From contig NZ_JBHLUH010000049.1 of assembly GCF_042433955.1 (NCBI RefSeq), positions 1 through 64,000 on the forward strand: 64,000 nucleotides of DNA. The letters run 5' to 3'. Positions 1-7,778 of this stretch are shown here, piece after piece. The position numbers were made by a program, and so were the translations under genes. Under the pieces are notes generated by a model. The model did not search any database. It was not told the origin of the DNA and saw nothing but the letters and a program-made list of their open reading frames with translations. Origin of the DNA: Phytohabitans kaempferiae. Lineage in GTDB: Bacteria; Actinomycetota; Actinomycetes; Mycobacteriales; Micromonosporaceae. Within the stretch, counting starts at the first letter, position 1. Each line of letters opens with the position of its first letter.

Positions 1-171
1 CCACCCCGATTTTCACGCACGGCACGGGCGTCACGACAGAGTCATTGGGGACTAGGCTAGGCGCCCGCGAGGTCACCCCATCGAGTGCCAAAGCGCCTGC
101 CTCGGCCGAACACGACACCCGAACGGATGGCTCTGCCGCCTTTCGCGCGCTGCCGCACCTAAAGTGTCGCC

Positions 172-885
172 GTGGGTCCAGAGGGGGCAGTGCGGCCGCC
201 GGCGTACCAGACGCTCGCCGAAGACATCCGGGCCGAGATCACGTCCGGGCGGCTCCGGCCGGGCGAGCGGTTGCCGACCGAGCCGCAGCTGTGCGTCCGT
301 TCCGGGGTGAGCCGCAGCACCGTGCGGGAGGCGCTCCGCCTGCTCTCCAGCCAGCACCTCATCGTCACCACACGGGGCGTGACCGGGGGCAGCTTCGTCG
401 CCCACCCCAGCCCGGAAGTCCTCTCCGACACGCTCACCACCGGGCTCAACCTGCTGATCAACACCTCCACGGCGGGGTTGCGCGACCTGCTCGAGGTACG
501 CGAGTCGCTGGAGGTGCCGGCGGCCGCACAGGCGGCGCGGCGGCGCGGTGCGGAGCACCTGGCCGATCTGGAGGCCGCGCTCTTCGACCCGGAGCGGACG
601 GACGTGCCGGGGATGCTCGCCGCGCACCGCGCGTTTCACACGGCGCTGGTCGCCGCTACCCGCAACCCGCTCTTCGAGCTGCTCAGCCGCCCGCTCTACC
701 AGGTCTCCAACGAGCGTGACGTGGCCGCGGGGGCGCCGGCGGGCTTCTGGCGCCAGGTCGACGCCGACCACCGGGAGATCCTGCGTTTCGTCAAGGCCCG
801 GGACGCCGACGGCGCGACCAAGGTCGCGCGCGAACACATCAGCTTCATCCGGACCGCGCTGGCACCGCAGGACGCTCCCCGCTGA
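172..885 (+). CDS. FadR-type GntR family transcriptional regulator
   Basis: DNA-binding regulator that probably senses a small carboxylate ligand. The first ~75 residues form a GntR winged helix (SGVSRSTVREALRLL is the recognition-helix region). The rest, about residues 90-215, is an all-helical FCD ligand domain with the expected acidic and histidine residues (HRAFHTALVAATRNP; DHREILRFV). Its 237 residues are normal for the group. The GTG start at 172 fits a TAAAGT -10 hexamer (160-165) ending 6 nt upstream, so the mRNA is probably leaderless. The neighbour downstream is on the opposite strand, so the gene stands alone and its target is not evident. Family call is firm, ligand unknown. Confidence 0.88.
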   Translation: MGPEGAVRPPAYQTLAEDIRAEITSGRLRPGERLPTEPQLCVRSGVSRSTVREALRLLSSQHLIVTTRGVTGGSFVAHPSPEVLSDTLTTGLNLLINTSTAGLRDLLEVRESLEVPAAAQAARRRGAEHLADLEAALFDPERTDVPGMLAAHRAFHTALVAATRNPLFELLSRPLYQVSNERDVAAGAPAGFWRQVDADHREILRFVKARDADGATKVAREHISFIRTALAPQDAPR

Positions 886-939
886 CCCACGCCGCAGAGG
901 CCGGTCGGGCACGCTTGGGCCGGCAGCGGCCTGCAAAAC

Positions 940-1347
940 CTACGGAGAACGGCGCGTCAGCAGGCGGATCGAGGCGCGGTGGCCTTCGACGGCGGCGGAG
1001 GCGGCCGTCGTGAGCGCGGTCAGGACCTTCCACGCGAAGGAGGACTCGGCCGGCAGGCGGGCCCCCCGCACCGTGTTGACCGCGACCTCCACGCTCAGCG
1101 CGTCTTCGGTGACGGAGAAGCGGCACTCCAGCTCGGCGTCGCGCCTCGCGATCGCCAGCAGCATCGCGCACGCCTCGTCGACCGCGATCCGCAGGTCTTC
1201 GATCTCGTCGAGCGCGAAATGCAGGCGCGCGGCCAGGCCAGCCGTCGCCGTGCGCAGCACCCCCAGGTAGCCGACGTCGGCCGGCACGGTGAGCAACACG
1301 ACGTCGTCTTCGATCACCGGCTCCACATGCACAGTCAGCTGACTCAC
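940..1347 (-). CDS. RsbW-like anti-sigma factor ATP-binding protein
   Basis: Small GHKL/HATPase_c protein of the anti-sigma regulatory kinase type, expected to bind a sigma factor or phosphorylate an anti-sigma antagonist in the cytoplasm. Seen: 135 residues, with the helix DLRIAVDEACAMLL, the counterpart of the N-box of RsbW proteins. The classical Asn of that box is not obvious (ACAM instead of a TN pair), which also occurs in other actinobacterial members. I chose the GTG at 1347 because upstream residues in this frame belong to an unrelated frame of the GNAT gene. It lies 22 nt after the GNAT gene and ends the sodN-GNAT-RsbW run. No sigma factor or antagonist gene is adjacent, so the partner is unknown. 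Confidence 0.78.
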   Translation of the reverse strand: MSQLTVHVEPVIEDDVVLLTVPADVGYLGVLRTATAGLAARLHFALDEIEDLRIAVDEACAMLLAIARRDAELECRFSVTEDALSVEVAVNTVRGARLPAESSFAWKVLTALTTAASAAVEGHRASIRLLTRRSP

Positions 1348-1369
1348 CCCGCCCAGCGACTCTACCGGT

Positions 1370-1879
1370 TCACGGTCGATCGGCGGGTTCCCGCATCCCC
1401 AGTTTGTGAAGGGCTGGCCCGGAAAGGCGGTACGGGATCCACTCGTCCATGGCAGCGGCGCCGAGCGCCCCGTAGAAGTCGCGGGCCGGATTCCAGTGCA
1501 GGACCCACCAGTCGAGCCGCTGGTACCCACGGTCGGCACAGATCCGCGCGAGGGTGGTGAGCAGCAGCCGGCCGGCCCCGGTGCCACGGGCCTCCGGGCG
1601 GACGTACAGGTCCTCCAGGTGGATCCCGTGCACGCCTTCCCAGGTGGAGAAGTTGAGGAACCACAGCGCGTATCCGACGACCTGACCGCCCCGTACGGCG
1701 ACGTGGCCGAAGAGCGCGGGCTGGGGCGCGAAGAGGGCGGCCCGCAACTGCGGCTCGGTGAGGTGGCACTGCTCGGGCGCCCGCTCGAACTCGGCCAGCT
1801 CGTGCACCATCGTGACAACGGCCGGCACGTCGTCGGGACGCGCCGGCCGTATCGTGATCTCTGAGGGAGCTGGCGTCAC
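1370..1879 (-). CDS. GNAT family N-acetyltransferase
   Basis: Acetyl-CoA-dependent N-acyltransferase of 169 residues. The acetyl-CoA loop is visible as VRPEARGTGAGRLLL, followed by the conserved WNPARDFYGALGA segment near the C-terminus. The layout resembles diamine/spermidine-type acetyltransferases (IRPARPDDVPAVVTMV at the start), but the substrate cannot be fixed from sequence. The start is GTG at 1879, whose last bases overlap the TGA of sodN (GTGA), so it is translationally coupled to sodN. A functional link to superoxide stress is only positional. Confidence 0.82.
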   Translation of the reverse strand: MTPAPSEITIRPARPDDVPAVVTMVHELAEFERAPEQCHLTEPQLRAALFAPQPALFGHVAVRGGQVVGYALWFLNFSTWEGVHGIHLEDLYVRPEARGTGAGRLLLTTLARICADRGYQRLDWWVLHWNPARDFYGALGAAAMDEWIPYRLSGPALHKLGMREPADRP

Positions 1880-2280
1880 GCCTGCTTGGTCTCCCAGAAA
1901 ATCTTGGAGATCTCCTCGATCTTGCCCAGCAGCTCGTCGGCCTTGGCCGGGTCGGCCGAGCCCTTGGCGCCGGCTGCGCCCGCGAGCTTGGTGGCCTCGT
2001 TGAAGAGCTGGTGCAGGTGCGGGTACTTCTCGAAGTGCGGCGGCTTGAAGTAGTCGGTCCACAGCACCCACAGGTGGTGCTTGACCAGCTCGGCGCGCTG
2101 CTCCTTGATGATGAGGCAGCGCGTGCGGAACTCGGGGTCGGTGTTCGCCTGGTACTTCTCGGCGATCGCCTTCACCGACTCGGCCTCGATCCGCGCCTGC
2201 GCCGGGTCGTAGACGCCGCACGGCAGGTCGCAGTGGGCGCTTACTACCGTGCGCGGAGCAAGGATGCGTGGAAGTCGCAT
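1876..2280 (-). CDS. sodN: nickel-dependent superoxide dismutase (NiSOD)
   Basis: Converts superoxide to oxygen and hydrogen peroxide in the cytoplasm using a single Ni ion. The 134-residue precursor has a short leader (MRLPRILAPRTVVSA) followed by HCDLPCGVYDP, the nickel hook in which His1, Cys2 and Cys6 of the mature enzyme bind the metal. Removal of 15 residues leaves a 119-residue subunit, close to the Streptomyces enzyme. The ATG at 2280 is preceded by a strong GGAGGG site. The processing peptidase gene sodX is divergent 84 bp away, the usual NiSOD arrangement. In streptomycetes such genes are repressed by nickel-Nur; I did not identify a convincing Nur box here. Confidence 0.97.
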   Translation of the reverse strand: MRLPRILAPRTVVSAHCDLPCGVYDPAQARIEAESVKAIAEKYQANTDPEFRTRCLIIKEQRAELVKHHLWVLWTDYFKPPHFEKYPHLHQLFNEATKLAGAAGAKGSADPAKADELLGKIEEISKIFWETKQA

Positions 2281-2364
2281 AAGGACCCTCCATGACGTTT
2301 GCGATGATCCGGGAAAGACCCTACTCCTCGTCCGACTGCCCCGAGCGGGAGAGGTGAAACACAC

Positions 2365-2676
2365 ATGGCATTCGCCGTACTCGTGCGGGGGCCGTCAATG
2401 GTGCCCACACTGCGCGACGGCGACGCGTTGATCGTGCGGCGCGGAGGCCGCGCGGTGCGCCCCGGCGACATCGTGGTGGCGAGATTCCGATCCCGCCCCG
2501 ACCTGCTCGTGGTCAAGCGCGCGGTCCGCGCACAGGACGGCGGTTGGTGGATACACGGAGACAATGACCTGGTCAAGGATGATTCCCGGGCGTACGGGGT
2601 AGCAGACGTGGTGGGTCGGGTGGTGGTGCGCTACTGGCCCCGGCCGGGGTTTATGCTCAAGTTTCGGACCGGGTGA
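2365..2676 (+). CDS. sodX: S26 family peptidase, NiSOD maturation protease
   Basis: Serine/lysine peptidase of the signal-peptidase S26 fold, dedicated to trimming the NiSOD leader so that the N-terminal His can bind nickel. It has 103 residues, with the catalytic serine in RGPSMVPTL (Ser11) and the general-base lysine in LLVVKRAV (Lys51). The box GDNDLVKDDSRAYG matches the conserved GDN..SDSR region of S26 enzymes. No transmembrane anchor is present, unlike leader peptidases, which fits a cytoplasmic maturase. Divergent from sodN. A GAGAGG site lies upstream of the ATG. Confidence 0.93.
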   Translation: MAFAVLVRGPSMVPTLRDGDALIVRRGGRAVRPGDIVVARFRSRPDLLVVKRAVRAQDGGWWIHGDNDLVKDDSRAYGVADVVGRVVVRYWPRPGFMLKFRTG

Positions 2677-2789
2677 CCCCCGCACCGCGCGCCGCCCCCT
2701 CGCGCACCCAACGTCGCGTGCAGAGCAGGGCGGGCCGCACCGTTCGACGCCAGGCGCGAGCGATGGATACACACGTGGGGAGTCATCGC

Positions 2790-3974
2790 ATGTCACCGTC
2801 CTCTTCGGATCCCGTTTTCGAGCTGCACCGCGGCGGCAAGATGGCCGTCGCCGCCACCGTTCCGCTGACCAGCCGCGAGGATCTCTCGCTGGCGTACACA
2901 CCCGGCGTGGCCCGGATGTGCGAGGCGATCGCGGCCGAGCCTGACCTGGCCGACGAGTACACCTGGGCCGGCCACACCGTCGCGGTCGTGACCGACGGCA
3001 GCGCCGTGCTGGGCCTGGGCAACATCGGACCGCGCGCCGCCATGCCGGTCATGGAGGGCAAGGCGGTGCTGTTCAAGCAGTTCGGCGGCGTTGACGCGGT
3101 GCCGATCTGTCTCGACACGCAGGATGTCGACCAGCTCGTCGCGGTCGTGACCGCGCTGGCGCCCTCGTTCGGCGGGATCAACCTGGAGGACATCTCGGCG
3201 CCCCGGTGCTTCGAGATCGAGCGACGGCTGGACGAGGCGCTGCCGATCCCGGTCTTCCACGACGACCAGCACGGGACGGCGATCGTGGTGCTCGCCGCGC
3301 TGCGCAACGCGATCACCCTGCTCGACCGGAAGATGGACGACCTGCGCGTGGTCGTGAGCGGCGCGGGCGCGGCCGGGGTCGCGGTGACCAAGATGCTGAT
3401 CGCCGGTGGGGTCGACGCCGACCGGGTCGCGATCGCCGACTCGCGCGGCATCATCCACGGCGGGCGGAGCGACCTCACCCCGGTGAAGGCGGAGCTGGCG
3501 GCCACCACCAACGGTGCGTTCGGCCACGGGCCGGTCGTCACCGGAGGTATCGAGGAGGCACTGGCCGGCGCGGACGTGCTGATCGGCGTCTCCGGCGGTC
3601 AGATCCCGGAGCGGGCGGTGGCCGGCATGGCACCGGAGTCGATCGTCTTCGCGCTCGCCAACCCGACTCCCGAGGTGCACCCCGACGTCGCGTCCAAGTA
3701 CGCGGCGCTGGTCGCCACCGGGCGCAGCGACTTCCCCAACCAGATCAACAACGTGCTGGCGTTCCCGGGCGTCTTCCGCGGCGCCCTCGACGCGCGGGCG
3801 ACGACGATCACCGACGGCATGAAGGTGGCGGCGGCCGACGCCATCGCCGGCGTGGTGGTCGACGCGCTCCGGCCGGACGCGATCGTGCCCTCGCCGCTCG
3901 ACCCGCGCGTCGCGCCGGCGGTGGCCGAGGCGGTGGCGGAAGCCGCCCGGCGTGACGGAGTGGCCCGCGCGTGA
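2790..3974 (+). CDS. NAD(P)-dependent malic enzyme
   Basis: Oxidative decarboxylation of malate to pyruvate with NAD(P) reduction, linking the TCA cycle to pyruvate/acetyl-CoA. 394 residues, the short bacterial malic enzyme form without a phosphotransacetylase domain. Seen: SLAYTPGVARMCEAI and the Tyr/Lys acid-base region (GKAVLFKQFGG), the metal site ISAPRCFEIE and FHDDQHGTAIV, and a Rossmann fold at VVSGAGAAGVAV. I chose the ATG at 2790 because GGGGAG lies 8 nt upstream; an in-frame ATG at 2763 has a weaker site. Stands alone between sodX and a dehydrogenase gene. NADP versus NAD preference is not decided. Confidence 0.93.
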   Translation: MSPSSSDPVFELHRGGKMAVAATVPLTSREDLSLAYTPGVARMCEAIAAEPDLADEYTWAGHTVAVVTDGSAVLGLGNIGPRAAMPVMEGKAVLFKQFGGVDAVPICLDTQDVDQLVAVVTALAPSFGGINLEDISAPRCFEIERRLDEALPIPVFHDDQHGTAIVVLAALRNAITLLDRKMDDLRVVVSGAGAAGVAVTKMLIAGGVDADRVAIADSRGIIHGGRSDLTPVKAELAATTNGAFGHGPVVTGGIEEALAGADVLIGVSGGQIPERAVAGMAPESIVFALANPTPEVHPDVASKYAALVATGRSDFPNQINNVLAFPGVFRGALDARATTITDGMKVAAADAIAGVVVDALRPDAIVPSPLDPRVAPAVAEAVAEAARRDGVARA

Positions 3975-4046
3975 CGGTTGTGGCCTCCGTCGCCCAGTGC
4001 GGCGGAGGCGTCCACCTGCCGCCACGCCTTTGCTAGCGTCACGATC

Positions 4047-5000
4047 ATGCGTGCCGCCTACGCCTCCGCGTTCGACGACGACAACCCACTCGCCGTGCTC
4101 GGCGTGGGGGAGCGGCCCGAGCCGGCGCCGCCCGGCCCGGACTGGGTAACGGTCGAGGTCAGGGCCAGTTCGCTCAACCACCACGACCTCTGGTCGCTGC
4201 GTGGCGTGGGGCTCTCCGCGCAGCAGTTGCCGATGATCCTCGGCTGCGACGCGGCGGGCGTCGACCCGTCCGGCGCGGAGGTCGTGGTGTACCCGGTCAT
4301 CGACGACCCGGGTGACCCGCGCGGCCACTCGATCCTCTCCGAGCGCTACCCCGGGACGCTGGCCGAGCGGGTCGCCGTACCCCGGGCCAACCTCGTGCCC
4401 CTGCCTGCCGGAGTGTCCTTCGCCGACGCCGCCTGCCTGCCGACGGCGTGGCTGACCGCGTACCGCATGCTCACCACGCGGGGCCGGGTCGGCGAGGGCG
4501 AGGCGGTGCTGGTGCAGGGCGCCGGCGGCGGTGTGGCGACCGCGGCGGTGGTGCTGGCGGCGGCCCTCGGCAAGCGGGTCTACGCCACGAGCCGCGACGC
4601 GGCCAAGCGCGAGCGGATCGCCGAGCTCGGCGCCACCGCGCTGGAGCCCGGCGCGCGCCTGCCCGAGCGGGTCGACGTGGTGATCGAGACGGTGGGCGCG
4701 GCGACGTTCGACCACTCGCTCAAGTCCACCGCGCCCGGCGGTCGCATCGTGGTCTCCGGCGCCACGTCCGGCCACGAGCCCAAGGTCAACCTGCGTCGTG
4801 TCTTCGCGATGCAGTTGGAGATCCTCGGCACATCCATGGGTACCCCCGACGAGCTTGCCGGCCTGCTCGCCCTCTGCCAGGAGCGGGGCATCCGACCGGT
4901 GGTCGACAGCGTCCATCCGTTTTCGTCGGTGGAGGAGGCGTTTGCCCGCCTCCACTCCGGCGAGGTCTTCGGCAAGGTGGTCGTCGACCACACGCGCTAG
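4047..5000 (+). CDS. zinc-type alcohol dehydrogenase / quinone oxidoreductase family
   Basis: Medium-chain dehydrogenase/reductase that reduces or oxidises an unknown carbonyl or quinone with NAD(P)H. 317 residues: an N-terminal GroES-like domain (ASSLNHHDLWSLRG, GCDAAGVDPSG) and a nucleotide fold with VQGAGGGVATAAVVLA. The zinc-binding cysteines of true alcohol dehydrogenases are absent, so it belongs with quinone-oxidoreductase-like members. The ATG at 4047 follows a TAGCGT hexamer (4034-4039) by 7 nt, suggesting a leaderless mRNA and deciding the start over in-frame upstream codons. Convergent with the hydrolase gene that follows. Confidence 0.87.
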   Translation: MRAAYASAFDDDNPLAVLGVGERPEPAPPGPDWVTVEVRASSLNHHDLWSLRGVGLSAQQLPMILGCDAAGVDPSGAEVVVYPVIDDPGDPRGHSILSERYPGTLAERVAVPRANLVPLPAGVSFADAACLPTAWLTAYRMLTTRGRVGEGEAVLVQGAGGGVATAAVVLAAALGKRVYATSRDAAKRERIAELGATALEPGARLPERVDVVIETVGAATFDHSLKSTAPGGRIVVSGATSGHEPKVNLRRVFAMQLEILGTSMGTPDELAGLLALCQERGIRPVVDSVHPFSSVEEAFARLHSGEVFGKVVVDHTR

Positions 5001-5024
5001 CCGCGCGTACGGTGGCGGGGCCGC

Positions 5025-5957
5025 TCATCCGAGCTGGTTGTCGAGGCGGGCGAGCCCGGACGCCCCCGCGTCCTGAGGCAGCCGGCGCTTGGCGTCCGCG
5101 TCCTGGTAGAGCGACCAGCGCCAGAAGTCGAGTGTCGCGCCGGCCACCACGTCGTACGCCCGGTTGCCCGTGTCCAGCAGCGTCTGCCCGTGATCGCCGC
5201 CGGGCAGCGTGAGGAACGCCTTCGGCCACGGCACGCTGTCGTAGGCGGCCTTGCCCGAGGCGTACGAGACGACCGAGTCCCGCTCGCCGTGTACGAACAG
5301 CAGCGGCGCCGGCGGTCCGGTGAAGCCGAGGCCCACGCCCAGCGCGCTGCCGGCGAGCACGATGCCCGCGTCGAGGCGCTCGTCCCGGGCGACGCTGAAG
5401 AGGCCGACCGTGGTGATGCCGCCCGCCGAGTGCCCCGCCGCGGCGACGTGGTCGGTGGCCAGCCGCCCGCGCAGCACGTCGCCGGCCCGCCGGTCGAGCG
5501 CGAGGACCTGGGTAAGTACGTACGAGGCGTCGGCCGGCTGGTTGATCACGTCGAGCGCGTCGAACCGTTCGGCGTCGCGGCTGGTGTGCGGGTACACGGG
5601 CGCGGCGACCACGAACCCGGCCGACGCCCAGTCCGCCAGCAGCGGCGCGTAGTCGGCCGGGCGACCCTTCAGCCCGTGGCTGAAGAGGATCACCGGGAAG
5701 CGGCCGGTGGCGGCGTCGGGGTACCAGATGGTCACCGGAAGCGGGCGGCCCTCCCGGTTGAGGCTGAGCTGCCGGGTCTCGACGCCGAACGTCTCGGCCG
5801 GGGCCCGACCGGTCGCGGCCGGCGCGGGCGCCGTCGTCGTCGGTGCCGGCGTGCCCGTCGGCGATGGTGCCGGAGTGCTCGCCGGTCGCGGCAGGGACAC
5901 CGAGCAGCCGGCGAGGAGAAGCACCGCGACGAGCAGGGCAGTACACCTAGCGCGCAA
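5025..5957 (-). CDS. secreted lipoprotein alpha/beta hydrolase (PAF-acetylhydrolase-like), copy A
   Basis: Membrane-anchored esterase or lipase of the platelet-activating-factor acetylhydrolase/chlorophyllase-like group. The N-terminus is a lipoprotein signal (MRARCTALLVAVLLLAGC, lipobox LAGC), then a Pro/Thr/Ala-rich spacer to about residue 50, then the hydrolase fold. The nucleophile elbow is AAGHSAGGITT, the oxyanion segment is ILFSHGLKG, and an acid and a histidine are offered by FVHGERDSVV and PGGDHGQTL. It is a clear paralogue of the hydrolase at 6846-7703. It overlaps the sirtuin gene by 11 nt, so the three genes form one operon. Substrate unknown. Confidence 0.85.
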   Translation of the reverse strand: MRARCTALLVAVLLLAGCSVSLPRPASTPAPSPTGTPAPTTTAPAPAATGRAPAETFGVETRQLSLNREGRPLPVTIWYPDAATGRFPVILFSHGLKGRPADYAPLLADWASAGFVVAAPVYPHTSRDAERFDALDVINQPADASYVLTQVLALDRRAGDVLRGRLATDHVAAAGHSAGGITTVGLFSVARDERLDAGIVLAGSALGVGLGFTGPPAPLLFVHGERDSVVSYASGKAAYDSVPWPKAFLTLPGGDHGQTLLDTGNRAYDVVAGATLDFWRWSLYQDADAKRRLPQDAGASGLARLDNQLG

Positions 5958-6792
5958 CGACGCCTCCCGCGCCCACCAGCCGGACCAGGTCGGGCAGCAC
6001 CGTGCCGAGCGGCGCGTCGAGCGTGAGCGTGGCGTATCCGTCGCCGCGCGTCACGCCGCGGTTGACGATCGCGACCGGGATGCCCAGCTTCGCCGCTCGC
6101 AGTACGAACCGCCGGCCGGACATGACCGTCAACGACGAGCCGAGTACGAGCAGGAGCCGGGCGTCCTCCACCAGCGCGAAGCTCGCGTCGACCCGCGGCC
6201 GCGGCACCGTCTCGCCGAAGAAGACCACGTCCGGCTTGAGCGTGCCCCGCCCGCAGGCGCGGCAGCCGACCAGCCGGAACCGCTCCACGGCCGCCTCGGG
6301 CAGGTCGACGTCGCCGTCCGGATTGACCGCGATCACCTGGGCGTGGAACTCGGGGTTGACCAGGCGCAGTCGCCGGTCGAGGTCGTCGCGCCCGGTGCCG
6401 TCGCCGCAGTCGAGGCAGATCACCCGGTCGAGGTTGCCGTGCAGCTCGATCACCTCGGCGCAGCCGCCCGCCTGGTGCAGGCCGTCGACGTTCTGCGTGA
6501 TCACGCCGCGCAGCAGCCCGCCGGCATGGAGGTCGGCGACCGCCCGGTGCCCGGAGTTGGGCGCGGCGCGGGCGATCGTGCGCCAGCCGACGTGGCTGCG
6601 TGCCCAGTACCGGCGGCGGGCGGCCGGGTCGCCCGTGAAGGTCTGGTAGGTCATCGGGGCGCGCCGGACCTGCGCGCCGTCCGGTCCTCGATAGTCCGGA
6701 ATGCCGGAGTCGGTGGAGAGCCCCGCGCCGGTCAGGACGGCGACGCCACCTTCCGCGACCATCTCGGCCAGCCGCTCGGTCCCGTCGATCAC
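5947..6792 (-). CDS. Sir2 family NAD-dependent protein deacylase
   Basis: Removes acyl groups from lysines while cleaving NAD+, giving nicotinamide and O-acyl-ADP-ribose. All sirtuin signatures are readable: the NAD site GAGLSTDSGIPDYR (residues 22-35), TQNVDGLH, the catalytic histidine in ELHGNLDRV, and a zinc site made of two Cys-x2-Cys pairs (CLDC and CRAC). 281 residues. The GTG at 6792 is used because the reading frame upstream is out of frame with the preceding hydrolase. It sits between two paralogous lipoprotein hydrolases in one transcriptional run, an unexpected mix of a cytoplasmic enzyme with secreted ones. Confidence 0.95.
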   Translation of the reverse strand: MIDGTERLAEMVAEGGVAVLTGAGLSTDSGIPDYRGPDGAQVRRAPMTYQTFTGDPAARRRYWARSHVGWRTIARAAPNSGHRAVADLHAGGLLRGVITQNVDGLHQAGGCAEVIELHGNLDRVICLDCGDGTGRDDLDRRLRLVNPEFHAQVIAVNPDGDVDLPEAAVERFRLVGCRACGRGTLKPDVVFFGETVPRPRVDASFALVEDARLLLVLGSSLTVMSGRRFVLRAAKLGIPVAIVNRGVTRGDGYATLTLDAPLGTVLPDLVRLVGAGGVVAR

Positions 6793-6845
6793 CCATCCAT
6801 GGTGCCTCAGCGTCCGCGCGCCCCGCCCCGCTTCGCGGCGCCTGG

Positions 6846-7703
6846 TCAGCGACCTCGGCGAGCCTGGCCGAACATCGCGGGCCGGGGCGAGCCGTAGAGC
6901 GTCCACCGGAGGAAGTCGAGCGTGGTCGCCACCACCTCGGCGAACCCGGGCCGCCCCGGGCTCAGGTAGGCACCGTGGTCTTGCCCGGGCAGCGCGAGGA
7001 ACGCCTTCGGCCAGTGCACCCGGTCGTACGCCGCGCGGGCCGCCTCGATCGGCACGGTCGGGTCGTCGGTGCCGTGCACGAAGAGCATCGCGGCCGGCGC
7101 ACCGGCGAACGCGCCGGCCATCCCCGCCCCGGCGATCACGATGCCGCCGCGCAGCCGCCGGTCGTGGCCGGCGGTGAAGAGCCCGGCCGTGGTGTAGCCG
7201 CCGGCCGAGTGCCCCGCAGCGCCGATCCGCCCGCCGTCGAGCCGGCCGGCGAACGCGGCGAGCGCCAGCACCTTGCGCACCACGTACCACGCGTCGGCGG
7301 GCTGGTTGCGCACGTCGGCACGGCTGAAGCGGGGGGCGCCCTCGCGGGTCCGGGGGTAGGCGGGCGCGGCGACCACGAAGCCGGCCGAGACCCAGCGGCT
7401 GATGATCTCGGCATGGTACGCGGGGAGGCTGTGCAGCCCGTGGCTGTAGATCACGAGCGGGAAGCGCCCGGCCGCGACCGGAGCGTCCCGGCCGGCCTGT
7501 ACCGCCGGGTACCAGATGGTGGTGGGCAGCGGGCGGGCCGGCCCCCGGCTGAGCGCGATCATGCGGACCCCGACCGGAAACGGCACCTCCGGAGGAGGCA
7601 CGTAGGAAGCCACATAAGTAGCGGCGTGTGGCGCCGAAACGCCACACGCCGCCGAAGCGAGCAGCAGGACCACGCCGACGAGCCCCGCTGTGAACCGCTT
7701 CAT
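6846..7703 (-). CDS. secreted lipoprotein alpha/beta hydrolase (PAF-acetylhydrolase-like), copy B
   Basis: Paralogue of the hydrolase at 5025-5957 with the same plan: lipoprotein signal (lipobox SAAC after MKRFTAGLVGVVLLLA), short spacer, and an alpha/beta hydrolase domain with VIYSHGLHSLPAYH, the nucleophile elbow AAGHSAGGYTT, the acid region FVHGTDDPTV and the C-terminal histidine in PGQDHGAYLS. 285 residues. It is first in the hydrolase-sirtuin-hydrolase run, and the sirtuin starts 53 nt after its stop. Strong conservation of the core (RFPxVIxSHGL, SRWVSAGFVVAAP, NQPADAxYV) shows the two copies arose by duplication with the sirtuin between them. Confidence 0.85.
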   Translation of the reverse strand: MKRFTAGLVGVVLLLASAACGVSAPHAATYVASYVPPPEVPFPVGVRMIALSRGPARPLPTTIWYPAVQAGRDAPVAAGRFPLVIYSHGLHSLPAYHAEIISRWVSAGFVVAAPAYPRTREGAPRFSRADVRNQPADAWYVVRKVLALAAFAGRLDGGRIGAAGHSAGGYTTAGLFTAGHDRRLRGGIVIAGAGMAGAFAGAPAAMLFVHGTDDPTVPIEAARAAYDRVHWPKAFLALPGQDHGAYLSPGRPGFAEVVATTLDFLRWTLYGSPRPAMFGQARRGR

Positions 7704-7717
7704 GTTTTGACGGTACG

Positions 7718-7768
7718 GACGGACCGCCGTACGGGGGCCGGCTTTCCGGTTCCCGTACGGCGGCCGTC
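7718..7768 (-). terminator. strong hairpin terminator downstream of the MMPL gene
   Basis: The arms 7724-7741 and 7746-7763 pair around a 4-base loop (7742-7745). An outer 5-bp extension (7718-7722 with 7764-7768) is separated by one bulged base. Only two inner positions are imperfect. It lies 10 bases after the MMPL stop codon and before the hydrolase gene start at 7703, so it would separate those two transcripts. There is no U-tract, as is common in actinobacteria. Confidence 0.75.
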
Positions 7769-7778
7769 AGGACGCAGT

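Noticed and set aside
2793..4991. A 732-codon minus-strand frame over the malic enzyme and dehydrogenase genes
   Set aside because: Both opposite genes are certain from catalytic motifs; the minus frame shows only shadow composition.
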